Assembly: GCA_963576565.1 (NCBI GenBank)
Contig: OY755045.1
Span: forward strand, 43,108,409-43,172,408
DNA length: 64,000 bases
Reading direction: 5' to 3'
Source of the DNA: Aspidapion aeneum
Taxonomy: Eukaryota; Arthropoda; Insecta; Coleoptera; Brentidae
The notes under the pieces were generated by a model, which ran no database searches, was not told the DNA's origin, and saw only the letters and a program-made list of their open reading frames with translations. Shown here in pieces: positions 45,021-55,924 of this stretch; the first letter of the stretch is position 1, and each line of letters opens with the position of its first letter. The position numbers and the translations under genes were made by a program.

Positions 45021-45430
45021 GGAAAGTTTTTTTTTTGAAAAAATATGATTCATGAACTGTATGATTTGTGTTAAGTATCACAAGCCATTGGTTTATTTAA
45101 CGGTTGGGTAATTTTACCTGACCTGACCTTGCTTAAACTGTTTATGTGAATATACCTAAGCAAACATGATACGCGTCATTTTGTATAATTCGATCTTATT
45201 TACTTGCGATTTTTTTCGATCTTTTGTCTTCCGATATTTTGTTTTTCGATGTTTTGCCTTTCGATCTTTTGTTTTTCGATCTTTTGTACTTTCGATCTTC
45301 TGTATTTTCGATCTTTTGTTTTTCGATCATCTGTATTTTCGATCTTTTGTCTTTCGATCTTTTGTTTTTCGATCTTTTGTATTTTCGATCTTTTGCCTTT
45401 TCGATCTTTTGTCTTTCGATCTTTGTTTTA

Positions 45431-46600
45431 GTTTCCCAACCAACTACAAACCGATTTTTTATTAATTATTATCATAAATTAAAAGAAAGTCCGAGGCTCG
45501 TCGATTTTATTTTTGTTAGTAGTGTATTTTTTATGATATATTTATGTTTCCTAGATACAACCCCCTTGAGGGGTAGAACTTATCCACAGAATTTAAATAG
45601 GGAAATTGGCCGAAGTAATACCTCTTTTTGCAAATCTTTGAAGTATCTTTACAGTTGTGTTAAAATTTAAAAAAATTGTTGTTTAGTTTTTAAGATAAAT
45701 ACCACGAAAAGTGCATAAAGGTCTCTAAGGGACTGAAATATGATTTTTTTTGTTGCCAGTGAACGAAATAACATCGCCAAAAGGGCTTGTCACAAGTAGC
45801 AACGACATATTTTAAGAAAAAACTATTTAAAATTTATTAAAAATTACAAATTAATTTTTTAATTACTTCAGAAGAGGTCAGCTACTCATGAAAGAATGAA
45901 TAACATAACTTGTTTTTCAGAAGAAATCAGGGATAAAAAGTAAAAAATCGAGATGAAAAGTGACAGATCAGGGATAAAAAGTAAGAGTTAAACAAAACAA
46001 AACGTAAAAACCCAGAAACTCAATTTAAAAAAAAAACCTCGCGTTAAAAATGTCTTGATGAAAGAAAACACTTATAAAACGGGATAAAAAGTGCCACTTT
46101 TATTCCTTGGTACATAATTTACTATTAAGATACAGACTACCATTGTATACAGGGTGGACACCAAATTATAAGTATTAATTCATAATTATTTGACTATTCG
46201 CAGGACAGGACCAAAAAAGAAACTTTTGGTAACGTTTCGGAATATATTTTAGTTATTCAAAAAATAAACAACAAAAACGAAAAATTCTATGAGAAATTAG
46301 GAAAAAACTCTTCAAATTATCCCTCGTTATGAAGAGACGTGCCTAAATCCATTTCGAACGGACTCTGGAGACAACAGTTTGAGGCTAAAAAAGGGAAAAT
46401 ATATATTCCGAAACTTTGCCAAAAACTTGATAGTTTCTCTTTTGGTCCTATCCTCTAGCCCACGAATAGTCAAATACTTATTTACAAGGACACGAAATGT
46501 TTACAGTTCATTCGTAATGCTTGCCTTAATTAAGTTATCAGCTGATCCCCATCCTTTATGCATTAATTTCTCATGTATAGTCTCAGTCGGGTTGATTGAA
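45431..46600. other. intronic non-coding DNA
   Basis: It holds scattered GGGATAAAAAGT boxes (45925-46110), which belong to the family seen at 13000-13345, and TATACAGGGTGGACACC near 46146, a mariner-type tip without a recognised partner. The 118-codon plus frame at 46379-46735 runs into the minisatellite and has no domain. Confidence 0.45.
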
Positions 46601-46609
46601 CCACTGCTC

Positions 46610-48170
46610 CCAACTCCCAAGAATTTACTGAACGCTTCTGTAGTCTTCTTCACTCTGACGTTTATAGAGCCTGTTCTTAGGAATCCTTTGTCTTTATCTT
46701 CTTTCTCTAAAAAGCAGGAAAGACGTAAGAAATAGTCTTCTTTTAATTGGCAAAGATTGCAGAAATTCAAGTAAGCTTAACGCTTTCGTAATTTTTTACA
46801 CTCTGACGTTTGACGCCCGTTCCTACGAATCATTTGCCTTTATCTTCATTCCCTGAGAATCAAGAAAAATGTAAGAAATAATTTTCTTCTTTTAATCGGC
46901 AATGATTGCAGAAATTCAAGTAATCTGAACGTTTCCGTTCCGTTCCGTAGTTTTCTTCACCCTGACGTTTATAAAGCATGTTCTTAGGAATCCTTTGTCT
47001 TCTTCTTCTTTCTTTAAAAAGCATAAAAAATGTAAGAAATAATCTGCTTCTTTTAATTGGAAATGATTACTGAAATTCAAGTAGGCCAAACCCTTCCATA
47101 GCTTTCTTCACCCTACTTTTATAGAGCCCGTTCTTAGGAATCCTTTGCCATTATCTTCTGTCTCTGAAAAGCAAGAAAAATGTATGAAACAGTCTCCTTT
47201 AAGGCCGAACGACTCCGTAGCTTTTTTCACCCTAACGTTTATAGGGCCTTTCTTAGGAATCCTTTGTCCGTATCTTCTTTCTCTAAAAAGCAGGAAAAAT
47301 TTAAGAAATAGTCTTCTTCTTTTAAGGCTGAATGCTTTTGTAGTTTTCTTCACCCTGACGTTTATTGTGCCCATTCTTAGGAATCCTTTGTCCTTATCTT
47401 CTTTCTCTAAAAAGCAGAAAAAATTTAAGAAATAGTCTTCTTCTTTTATTTGGCAATGACTGCAGAAATTCAAGTTGGATCAACGCTTCCGTAGGTTTTT
47501 TCACCCTGACGTTTATAGAGTCCGTCCTTAGGAATCCTCTATCTTTGTCTTATTTCTCTAAAAAGCAGGAGAAACGTAAGATATAGTCTTCTGTTTTTAA
47601 TCGGCAATTCAAGTTGGCTGAACGCTTCCGGGGTTTACTTGACCCTGACGTTTATACAGCCCGTTCTTAGGAATACTTTTTCTTATATTCCTTCTCCAAA
47701 AAGCAAAAAAAATGTAAGAAATAATCTGCTTCTTTTGCTGAAATTCAAGTAGACTGAACGCTTCCGTAGCTTTCTTCACACTGACGTTAATAAAGCCCGC
47801 TCTTAGGAATCCATTGTCCTTATCTTCTTTATCTAAAAAGCAGGAAAAACTTAAGAGTCTTTTTCTGTTAATGCTTTCGTAGTTTTCTTCACCCTGACGT
47901 TTATAGAGCCCACTCTTAGGAATCTTTTGTCTTTTAGACATTCTAAAAAGCATAATATACGTAAGAAATAGTTTCTTCTTTTTTTCGACAATGATTGTAG
48001 AAATTCAGGTAGGCTCAACGCTTCCGTAGTTTTTTTCACTCTGACATTTAAAGCCCGTTTTTATAAATTATTCTTTCTCAAAAAAAAAACAGGAAAAAAT
48101 AAGAAATAGTTTGCTTCTTTTAATCGGCAATAATTGTAGAAATTTAAGTATACACTTTTTTTTAAGAAGC
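46610..48170. repeat. 11-unit minisatellite, 110-156-bp units
   Basis: The box TTCTTAGGAATCCTTTGTC recurs about every 110-156 bp, near 46674, 46830, 46981, 47131, 47250, 47373, 47524, 47664, 47801, 47912 and 48053. Each unit also has TTCACCCTGACGTTTATAG, a CTAAAAAGCAGGAAAAA-like segment and AATGATTGCAGAAATTCAAG. On the minus strand units read as FLEKEDKDKGFLRTGSINVR, then VKKTTEAF, and remain open over two or three units (for example 47108-47473). Unit lengths are not all multiples of three. It lies in an intron of the sowah-like gene, on whose strand the open reading occurs. Confidence 0.85.
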
Positions 48171-48315
48171 TTTGATGATATTTTGTCAACAAATTAGTGT
48201 TTTATATTTCTCAAATCCTCTGACACTAAAATCCTGCATCATAATTTTTTTCTTAAGGGACATTTCTGATTTTTCTATTCCATCATTTGATCGTATTTTG
48301 ATGTTTTTTTCACTA

Positions 48316-48672
48316 CCGTCAAACGGGGTGAATCGGAACAGCGGGGTCAATCGGGACAAAACCTGTTTTTTACTATTTAAATGGCCCCTGTATCTCAAGG
48401 TCAATGTTTTTACGTTCAATAATGTTCAAAACTGATAGGCGATATCTTAGTGAACGCGTTTCTGCATGTCGCCGGCCAGTTCGCTTTAGCCTTTTCAATG
48501 GAGCAGCACGCAAAAAACTAACAAAATTTTCGCGGCTTTTTGTTCAGAAAAAAACTTTGCTTAAAAACCACCCTTCTAATTGTCCCAGGAGACTGAAAAT
48601 TGGTAAGATGATAGCCTTGAAAGTTGTTTTGAAAAATATCTGAAAATCGTCCCGATTTGCCCCGTTTGACGG
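48316..48672. mobile_element. mariner-type MITE with CCGTCAAACGGGG ends
   Basis: CCGTCAAACGGGGTGAATCG at the left and CCGATTTGCCCCGTTTGACGG-like complement at the right, with TA on both sides (48314-48315, 48673-48674). The 357-bp interior has no transposase. Confidence 0.8.
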
Positions 48673-49209
48673 TACTTTGTCTTTTGGCCTATGTGTTTTT
48701 TTGGGTCTGTAAACTAGAAGTATAAAAAACCTTGGAGCCTTCTTTGGGCATTCTCAATGGATCGATGTGATGATGTATACAAAGTTGTTTTTCTGAATAC
48801 CTTCTCTATTATTATAGACTTTGCTTTATCCTAAATATTTCTCAAATCCTTTGACTCTATGAAATCTTGCATGATCATTTTTTTCTCGAGTACATTCTTA
48901 CACTTTATTGTATCCTGACATGTAGTTTTCTATACTATTTATTCCTCTTTTTATTTCGGCAATAATCTCTGAAAAATTCAAGGAGGTCCACAAAAATTTT
49001 TTTCTTGAGGAACATTTAAAAAATTTTCCATTCTATCATTTGATTTTGTATTGTGATATATTTTTTGACGCCTTCGTCTTTTGACCTTGTTTTTTTGGGT
49101 CTGTTAAATAGTAATTTATAATATTGTAGAATACTTTATTATAAACATTTCTTAAATTAATTCCTATGTGACAAAGTGCATTAATAAAACTGAAAAAAAA
49201 TGTATTTAC
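48673..49209. other. intronic spacer
   Basis: Repeated TTTCTCAAATCCTNTGACNCT and TTTGATCGTATTTTG phrases (48210, 48840 and 49040) show an old duplication of about 600 bp around the MITE. No gene. Confidence 0.4.
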
Positions 49210-49236
49210 CTGATTGTTTCTTTCTGCCTTTTATAC
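49210..49236 (-). CDS. sowah: candidate 27-nt micro-exon of the sowah-like gene
   Basis: The minus strand shows a strong acceptor (TCGTCTGTTTCAG) before 49236 and a donor (CAG/GTAAATAC) after 49210. In the phase set by the upstream GTGAGT donor at 52737 the 27 nt encode IKGRKKQS, a basic peptide. The length is a multiple of three, so it would not change frame and could be alternatively used. Support is from splice signals only; a chance pair is possible in an intron of this size. Confidence 0.35.
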
Positions 49237-50028
49237 CTGAAACAGACGAAAACACAAGAAAACAAAATTAGATTTTTAATAAAAACATTTATTGACACTA
49301 AATACTGGTGATACAATACTGCTAGGCTAAGTGATGCTAGGAAACATGCAAAAAATATTAACAATATTAAAATTCGCGTGTAAAACGCATAAGTAAGTGT
49401 AGGAAAATAAAATATAATATAAAGTAGGTACTAAGAAGAAGAATCTACAGAAAAAAATCTAATAGAAATATCAAAATATGTCCCAAAACCATAAAAATAT
49501 AAAGTACAATACCTATTTATATAATAACAAATTGGTTAAGTACTTGAATAACCTAATAAACAATAAAAATTAATTAAAATCGTTGTATAATAATATAATA
49601 TAAATACGAAGTTCTTAGAATAAAGTTTGTAAAAATAAAAAGACAAACAATTATTAAAAATGTGACAATAGACAGTACAATAGTTAAAAACAATATAATA
49701 ACGTAGAGTATGCGTAGCATAGTTAAAACTTTTTTTGTAATAGCAGTATGTTTTTGCTTTTTTTTATAAAATAGGATTTTTTTTTAAAATAAAATGACAA
49801 AAATGTATATGCTAGTTCCTATAAAATGAATAACAACTATTAGTGCAAAAAATGAATAACGTATGAACAAATGAAAAATTAAATTATTTTATATTATTTT
49901 AGAAGTCAAAAATTTAAATTAGTCAATAGGTTGTGCTGGTGAAATTATTATTAATAAGCCGCAAAAGCTACTAAACTCATGCTTACGTCCATTTCAAAAA
50001 GCAACACACAAATTAAAGCTAAACTGTA
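49237..50028. other. intronic AT-rich DNA
   Basis: Strongly AT-rich, no gene or bounded repeat recognised. Confidence 0.5.
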
Positions 50029-50241
50029 CAGGGTGTTCCAAATTCGATGATTGATAGCAAGCCGTTTTCAAGCTACAGGGGAGAGGGTTTCTCAAGTCTG
50101 CAATTTGGGAGAAGACCTATAACTTTTTTGAAATTGCTTTTTAATAGAATTCTGTCTCTTGTCACAGACTTTTCAAAAATCCCCTGTGGCTTAAAAATGG
50201 AAGTTCAAAAACCCCCCAAAAACATCGAATTTGGGACACCT
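50029..50241. mobile_element. mariner-type MITE, CAGGGTGTTCCAAATTCGATG ends
   Basis: The left tip CAGGGTGTTCCAAATTCGAT matches the complement of the right end (AAGGTGTCCCAAATTCGATG), with TA at 50027-50028 and 50242-50243. The 85-codon frame at 50047-50304 overlaps the element and shows no domain. Confidence 0.65.
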
Positions 50242-50929
50242 TATACACATGCTTTCTTGTCGAAGAAGAATACTGTCAGGTTCAGCTGTATCAATATAAG
50301 CTAGGCTGGCGTAAATAGTCAGCTACAAAAGTTTAATGTTTTTTATTACACGCCCAGCGAAGTTCCCAAACCAGTACTCTTAAATTTAGCTTCGTTTTTA
50401 GTACCAAAGCTGGTATTTTAATAAAATATGCTGGTTAGATTGTCAACATTATTATTGATTGGTTTTCTGCTAATATAGTCCAATCATTAGAGATATAAAA
50501 AATCTGTTATGGTGCAAAAGATACGAAAGCTTTGAAACTTGTCACGATTATAGGGTTGATGATCCCTAATATTCCATTAAGTTTTCCATCTCCGATATCC
50601 GCTTGCGCCGTCATCTTAGAAAAATGGCGCACAAATTCGGATTTTTTGTCAGACTAATAGTTTTCGAGTTATGATAACAACCATTTTGCCGACATTTTGA
50701 ATTTTGTCCAATTTTTTTTCTTTTGTATCCTTTAACTTAAAAACCACTTATTTTTAAGAATGATTGTACAGATACAAAATGAAGATCGATAAATAACCTA
50801 CAAAACAAGATATTATTTAGTTGCCTGGGTGGTATCCTTGCTCAGATACTAACCAGAAAGTGTTAGAGATACCTCCGTTTCCTATGTATTTCTATATTAT
50901 ATGAAAAAAACTGAAATTATTAGTCATCA

Positions 50930-51485
50930 ATCAAACAAGTTTCGTGGCTAATCGGGCAAAAAGGAGTTTTTGTTTCCCTCATATTTTTCCGTGGGTAGCC
51001 TGAAAGCTTAACCTCACGGGGGTCCAAGATCTAATGGACACCTAATAAGTGTTGACAGTTAACTGTTTCGTCCTTATGGGACAATGTGACAAATCTTGCG
51101 AAGTTAATTAGACGGTTTTGTCTCTAATCAAATGTAAATAGTGAGAAAACTATCGCAAGAAGCGCCATCTACCGAGATACGAGAGAAACAAAAAACAAAC
51201 GCAAGCGAAAAACTGCTATACAATATCGATCAATGAAATGATCAATGAAAAGGTCGAATGCAAATAAAAGAAAACAAACTATAGTCCGTGACCTACGACA
51301 GCTCTTTGTCTTTCAGGCCGGATCAACGCATATTGCATTTTTACCCGTCATCAAGACACTGAGTGTCAATCAACGGAATTTTTAAGCCAAATAATACTAA
51401 CAAACGTGGAATTTCGTACTTGTGAATTTAAAAATCAAACAAGTTTCGTGGCTAATCGGGCAATAAGTGTTGACAGTTAATTGCA
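50930..51485. repeat. dispersed repeat, inverted relative of 59480-60610
   Basis: Contains TTTCGTGGCTAATCGGGCAA (twice, 50940 and 51443), TTCCGTGGGTAGCCTGAAAG, AAGATCTAATGGACACCTAA, GTTGACAGTTAACTG, GCGAAGTTAATTAGACGG and GCGCCATCTACCGAGATACG. All are found complemented in the two tandem copies at 59.5-60.6 kb. No coding content. Confidence 0.7.
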
Positions 51486-52522
51486 AGAGATCAAAAAGTT
51501 TTTGAATAAGACAAGGAATTCATTTTGTATTCTTGAATCTGCCAGTGACTTACTGCAAAAAACTTCTGGGGAAAAAAAGGGGGCATGACTCCGGACAAAA
51601 TATCACCCTGTAGTTTTTTCCTAATATTTGTCATGCTTAATGACGTATGCCCCGTAGTAAATTAATCTTCCGGATTTGAGCTAAACATCCCAAAAACTGC
51701 ACGAGTTATAAAGAAAAAACAAACTGTATCTCGAAAACTAATCATTTGCGGACCTATGTTTATACAAAGTTTTTTTTTTAATCACTCAGAGAATAATCCT
51801 CTGAAGTTTGCCGATATACTTGATGAACACCCTGTATAATGACTGGCCCAGTGTGTCCAAGAAAGGTACTTATATAGGTAAAACCAAAAACGCGCAGTAC
51901 TTAAGTTTAGTTAATAATTACGCTTGTGAGATTTAAACTAGCACAAGCTTTTTTTTCTATCCGCCTATGCGTTTATTGTGTTTTTCGTTAAACCATGCAA
52001 AATTAGCAGGCGGTAGTACCCAATAAACGCAGTAATAAGCTATTAAACACCAAAGCTGACATTTAAACATTAAAAACCTAATTTAATGTTCTGTTTGTAA
52101 ATAGTACTCAAGGGCAGAGTTGGGCAGTAGTTGTACTACTTTTTCCGTAAATGTATGTGTACAGGGTGTCCCAAATTGGGCACTTTTAGGGGGTTTAAGG
52201 TACTTCTGGGGAGACAGAGAAAATCTGACCACGCATTGCGAGGCTCAAATTTCAAGAGAAGACTTGAAGTGAAAACCGCATTTTGAAATATCGTCGTCTT
52301 TGAGCTACGGGGGCTTTTTGAAAAGTCCGCATTTTGGAAGGGGGTCTATAACTTCGTCATTAGTGGAAATTTTGATTTATAGTAAATTGCAATTTTATAG
52401 ACTTTGGCACGAGGAATTCACCCGCTAAATTAAATTTTAACTGTCACTTTTAGTTTTTGAGATATGACATAAAGTTGTATTTTTTCTTATGGAATGCCCA
52501 ACTCTGCTCAAAAGCTACAAAT
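51486..52522. other. intronic DNA with mariner-type tips
   Basis: GAACACCCTGTATAATG near 51825 and TACAGGGTGTCCCAAATTGG near 52160 are unpaired mariner-type ends. The region otherwise shows no gene. It lies in the intron downstream of the exon at 52738-52839. Confidence 0.45.
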
Positions 52523-52737
52523 TTAGTATTTTTTGGTGCTAGGCCCAGGAAAAGTAGCAGCCGGGTAGTTCCCGAAAAGCGTAGTACTAGGTTGAGCCAA
52601 GCCAAAGGTGGCATTCTCAAATCTGGGTTTGTCAATAAGCTGAGGCGGTGAAATGGTTTTATTACGAAACGTAGCTGATTTTTTCAAAGGTTTACCATGC
52701 GTAGATTTGACATTCCTGCCAGTTGTGTCATACTCAC

Positions 52738-52839
52738 TGCGAATCGAGGGTCCGTGGTAGTTTTCTTTCTGTTGATCCTTGGTAAGGAAGTAGTACTCCG
52801 CAGTACGGCCGTTGTAGTCCCGGATTTTTGTGTCAGCCT
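52738..52839 (-). CDS. sowah: sowah-like gene, end of the ankyrin domain
   Basis: The acceptor TTTTCTACAG precedes 52839 and completes the codon left open at 53421 (A + AG = K). The frame reads (K)ADTKIRDYNGRTAEYYFLTK, then DQQKENYHGPSIR, and closes at a strong donor GTGAGT (52737). The segment K-A-D-x-x-I-R-D-Y-x-G-R is the second half of the last ankyrin repeat, in the DYSG-type form seen in sosondowah proteins. The frame stays open well past the donor (to 52523, with GKPLKKSATFRNKTISPP), so intron retention or a later donor (GGTAAACC at about 52692) is possible. It is followed by a 3.5-kb intron. Confidence 0.75.
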
Positions 52840-53420
52840 CTGTAGAAAATATACATTTTGTCAAAAAAAGACCTTAAACGCACCACCATCTCATTTAAAT
52901 GCTGGTATACATATGTATTTGTTGTACAGAGTGTCACATTTTTGATGGTGTTGATTAGGAGACTATTATAAAAGATAGAGAATTGGGTATTTCATATTAC
53001 TGTTCTCAAATTTTGAGACGAGAAAAGATATGCAATTTAAAAAAAAAATAGTACGATTTGCTACCAAAGCGGGTTCTTTGCCCATTTTGTATTAAATATT
53101 TAGGAGGGAAACGTGCACTTACTTGTAAGGTATTGCGCGAACGCCCTCGATAAATGACGCGACCTCAAGTAAAAAAAAACCCAAGTTATTAGCATAAATA
53201 TCTGAAATGCTTGTTAGTAAACCAAACATTAGAGAAAGATAGACAAATATCAGGTTACTTTGCAAAATTCGTTTCATCCCTTACAAAGGATACCTACAGG
53301 TTAAAACCCCCGATCAACGCGTAACGAGTAGATGTGAACGACACAAGACGAGGAAGGATTGACCGACATTGTTTATGAATCCGGATATACTTCCACAAAT
53401 TATAAGTTATCATTACTTAC

Positions 53421-53493
53421 TGTACACTTCAATCAAAAGTTTAAACAAGCTCTTGTGACCAAATTGTGCAGAAATATGTAGCGGGGTGTAACC
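53421..53493 (-). CDS. sowah: sowah-like gene, ankyrin exon
   Basis: A 73-nt exon between TTTTTTTTCAG (acceptor at 53494) and GTAAGT (donor at 53420). It encodes GYTPLHISAQFGHKSLFKLL followed by IEVY, a textbook ankyrin repeat (GYTPLH motif, then the paired helices). It joins the upstream exon in phase 0, giving TNG/GYTPLH, and the downstream exon in phase 1. Ankyrin repeats bind partner proteins; the specific partner here is unknown. Confidence 0.85.
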
Positions 53494-53620
53494 CTGAAAA
53501 AAAGAAAAACAAAATCAAATACAGGTTGTCTCAGGTAAAGGGAAAAATTACCTCATTTGCGAACCTCGATTTTTAAGAGTAGGTGAAAATTGCTAAAATG
53601 AAGAAAAAGCTATATGAACT

Positions 53621-53685
53621 AAGGTAACTGATGATGAGTGCTGCGCTCCTTGTCATCATGAAGAACACTTATTATCAGTTACCTT
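53621..53685 (+). ncRNA. miRNA-like hairpin
   Basis: AAGGTAACTGATGATGAGTG (53621-53640) pairs along its whole length with CACTTATTATCAGTTACCTT (53666-53685) when G-U pairs are allowed, giving a 20-bp stem with a 25-nt loop. The wobble pairs (GAUGAGUG with CACUUAUU) work only for plus-strand RNA. It lies in the intron upstream of 53493, antisense to sowah. It could equally be a very short MITE; expression is unknown. Confidence 0.35.
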
Positions 53686-54074
53686 AATATAATATGAACA
53701 GCAAAAAAGGGTCGTCAATAACGCCTGCCAATTGTTCACGATATTATTAGCCTATTATAACTACAATAACTTAATTTTGACCTATTTTTGTAGACACCAG
53801 GCTTCCAGGATGCAATGACCCTAAGTTTTTATAGCTTTTTTCCAACTTTACTATAGCAAGTGGTTTTTAAGTCAAGGGGATTTTTAAAAAGTTTTTATTT
53901 TAAAAGGGGTCTATAACTGTTTTATCCATGGTGTCAAATATTACTTTAGTTTTTTTTTAATTTAACACAATTTCATCTATCACTTTTAAATTTGTTTTTT
54001 AAAAGCAGCGCGAAATTTCCTTAAAAATGATCTATCACACTAAATAATTAATTTTTTATTCTAAAAAAAATATG

Positions 54075-54340
54075 CAGTCGAGATTGGGGAAAACTTTTTA
54101 AATTTATATTTATTAATGTTAAGGTCCCCCTTTACCTTCATAGACCGCGTAGCAATAGTTAGAGAAGGTATTGTTTTTGTTGAAAAAAAAACTAGATAAC
54201 GCTTTTGGCAATCTCGTTTTGACATCTGTCCGTGTGTGTGTTTGTGAACCAATTTTTATGAGATTTTCATGAAAAATAGTGTTCGAAACTGTAACAAGCT
54301 GAGTAGATTTTGGTCAAATTCCATTAATGCTAATGACAAT
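54075..54340. repeat. part of the (AC)n/TAGCAATGGCTAGAG dispersed repeat
   Basis: GCGTAGCAATAGTTAGAGAA, a TCCGTGTGTGTGTTTG run and GTAGATTTTGGTCAAATTCC follow the same order as in 39376-39860 and 58640-58870. Confidence 0.5.
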
Positions 54341-54806
54341 TAGAAAATTGAAAGAATGCTAACTAACATTGCATTAATATGCAGGTTTGGCTCAAGTTGG
54401 GTTTGGGCCAAGTTGGTCCTGCGCCCAGTTGTTGGCTGCACCAAGTTGTCCCTTGCCGGCATTATCCGATAAATAAAACGGTTTTAAAAAGAGATAATTA
54501 TTTTCTTATATAAAGAAATTATTTTGTTTCGTAACAAAACCTTTCCAAACAGGTAGCTAAAAGCTTTTTAACATACTCCGACTCTAATCCTTTAAAAAAA
54601 TTATATTATCATTTAGGCTTTAGATTAAAATCTCTCCTCTTTTTCTGAAACCTAACCCCCTTATTTTTTAATATAAAAGGTCTTTAGAAACACAGACTTA
54701 ATATTTCGAAAAGACTGGGATCAAAATTGTTCCTCAGTTTTAAAACCTTGCCTTGCGACTATTAACTATTATTAGGTCATGTATACGAGTACAATTGCAA
54801 CAATTA

Positions 54807-55440
54807 AGGCCAGTTCAGACGCAGCCAGTAGTTTACTAGAGTAAGTAATTTAGTCAAGTATGTCTTCTGTTCACACAAGTCAAGTAAACCAGTAGAGTTT
54901 ATTTTATCAAGTCGAGTAAAAACAGCGTCTACATGAAGCCAGTGCTTTAGACGAGTTAATTAGTCAAAGTGTAGTGTCGCGTTTGCAGCTGAAAATAACC
55001 TCGAAATAAACATTGTGTATTTTCTATTGAAAATAGTACTATGAATCGAAAAGTGTAAGTGAAAAAAAAGTCCTTCTTCGTTCAATTTTAAAACTTGTGA
55101 TTCATGAAACAGAAGAGATATGTTTCGAAATAATGCAAAAGCCTAAACGAGTATGGCTAAAAAGCTGGATTATTGGAAGAAATGACATTGGAGCATCTTA
55201 AAAGTTTAAATTATTTCCTTCAACTAAACCAAAACGACTACACTAAACTCGTGCCGGCCTGTCCAGACGTGTCTAGTCGGCGCGCTACTCGACCAGAAAA
55301 ATAGAATAGATTTCTATTTCCAAAACTCGACCGTGTACTCGACTTCCAGTGGGCTCGACTAAAATGAATGTGTTCAAATGGGTCAGTTACTAAACTACTC
55401 GACCACTTGACTAAACTACTGGCTGCGTCTGAACCGCACT
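54807..55440. mobile_element. PIF/Harbinger MITE with transposase relic
   Basis: The ends AGGCCAGTTCAGACGCAGCC (left) and GGCTGCGTCTGAACCGCACT (right) are inverted and flanked by TTA (54804-54806, 55441-55443). The inverted match continues through AGTAGTTTA. Inside, about 55130-55205 on the plus strand reads MQKPKRVWLKSWIIGRNDIG, resembling the basic R-x-W-V-x-x-W-I start of Harbinger transposases. It lies directly at the 5' edge of the RTE-like fragment. Confidence 0.75.
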
Positions 55441-55443
55441 TTA

Positions 55444-55924
55444 CAAAAAAACTTCAGTAACAAGTATATTCTTAGAAATCAAATAGAGAACGATTTTCAT
55501 GGACAAGAAGAAGAAGAGCAAAGTGGGTTACGTGCAGGCAGAACTTGTAGTGATAATATTTTTTGTCTTAAACAAGTATTTGAAAAAAGGAGTGCCAGAA
55601 ATATAAAGACTCATGTTACCTTTGTGGACCTACAAAAAGCATATGATACCGTTCCAGTAAAAAAAATATAGACAGTTTTAGAGCAAACTAATATCAATCA
55701 TACATACATAAAAGCAATAAAAGAACTATACCAAGGGTCAAAATCTAAAATAAAATTAAAACTGAAAACCGACTTTTAAAAGAATTCCTGGTAACCAAAG
55801 GCGTAAGACAGGGATGTTGTATCTCTCCAACTCTTTTTAAAATATATATCGCAGTAGCTCTAAAAAACTAGAAACGTAAAGTAAACGGTATGAAAATATC
55901 ACTTAACGACCGATTTACCATAAA
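55444..55924 (+). pseudogene. RTE-like reverse transcriptase, first part
   Basis: The reading is SGLRAGRTCSDNIFCLKQVF, then THVTFVDLQKAYDTVPVKK (motif A with the first catalytic aspartate), INHTYIKAIKELYQGSKSKI and VTKGVRQGCCISPTLFKIYI (motif B). Stops after KKI and DF and a small deletion break it. It stops at the insertion at 55925. FRAGRSxxDNIF plus GLRQGCxLSPTLF marks the RTE/BovB-type clade common in insects. The N-terminal endonuclease is absent, truncated at the PIF MITE. Confidence 0.75.

Larger units (their letters stand above)
40030..45430. mobile_element. foldback element with AAAAGATCGAAAAAC arms, split by a LINE
   Basis: The left arm (40030-40213) has about a dozen 13-16-bp units such as CAAAAGATCGAAAAA. 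The right arm (45213-45430) has the complementary units (TTTTTCGATCTTTTG). Both arms have the same outermost tip, AACAAAGATCGAAAGACAAA. A short piece of left-arm repeat reappears at 44717-44770, directly after the LINE, so the LINE entered the left arm. The core at 44816-45020 has inverted AACCGAACC / GGTTTGGTTCGG boxes and CCTAGAGGGTGTG, as in 18671-19150. Long frames across the arms are readings of the repeat. Confidence 0.7.

Noticed and set aside
45166..45670. Open frames of 75-148 codons rich in Phe/Ser/Arg
   Set aside because: All three frames are open because the 15-bp repeat has no stop in any frame. They are readings of the foldback arm, not genes.
47145..47586. Plus-strand frames of 73-96 codons
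   Set aside because: They read the minisatellite in the other direction and are repeated from unit to unit.
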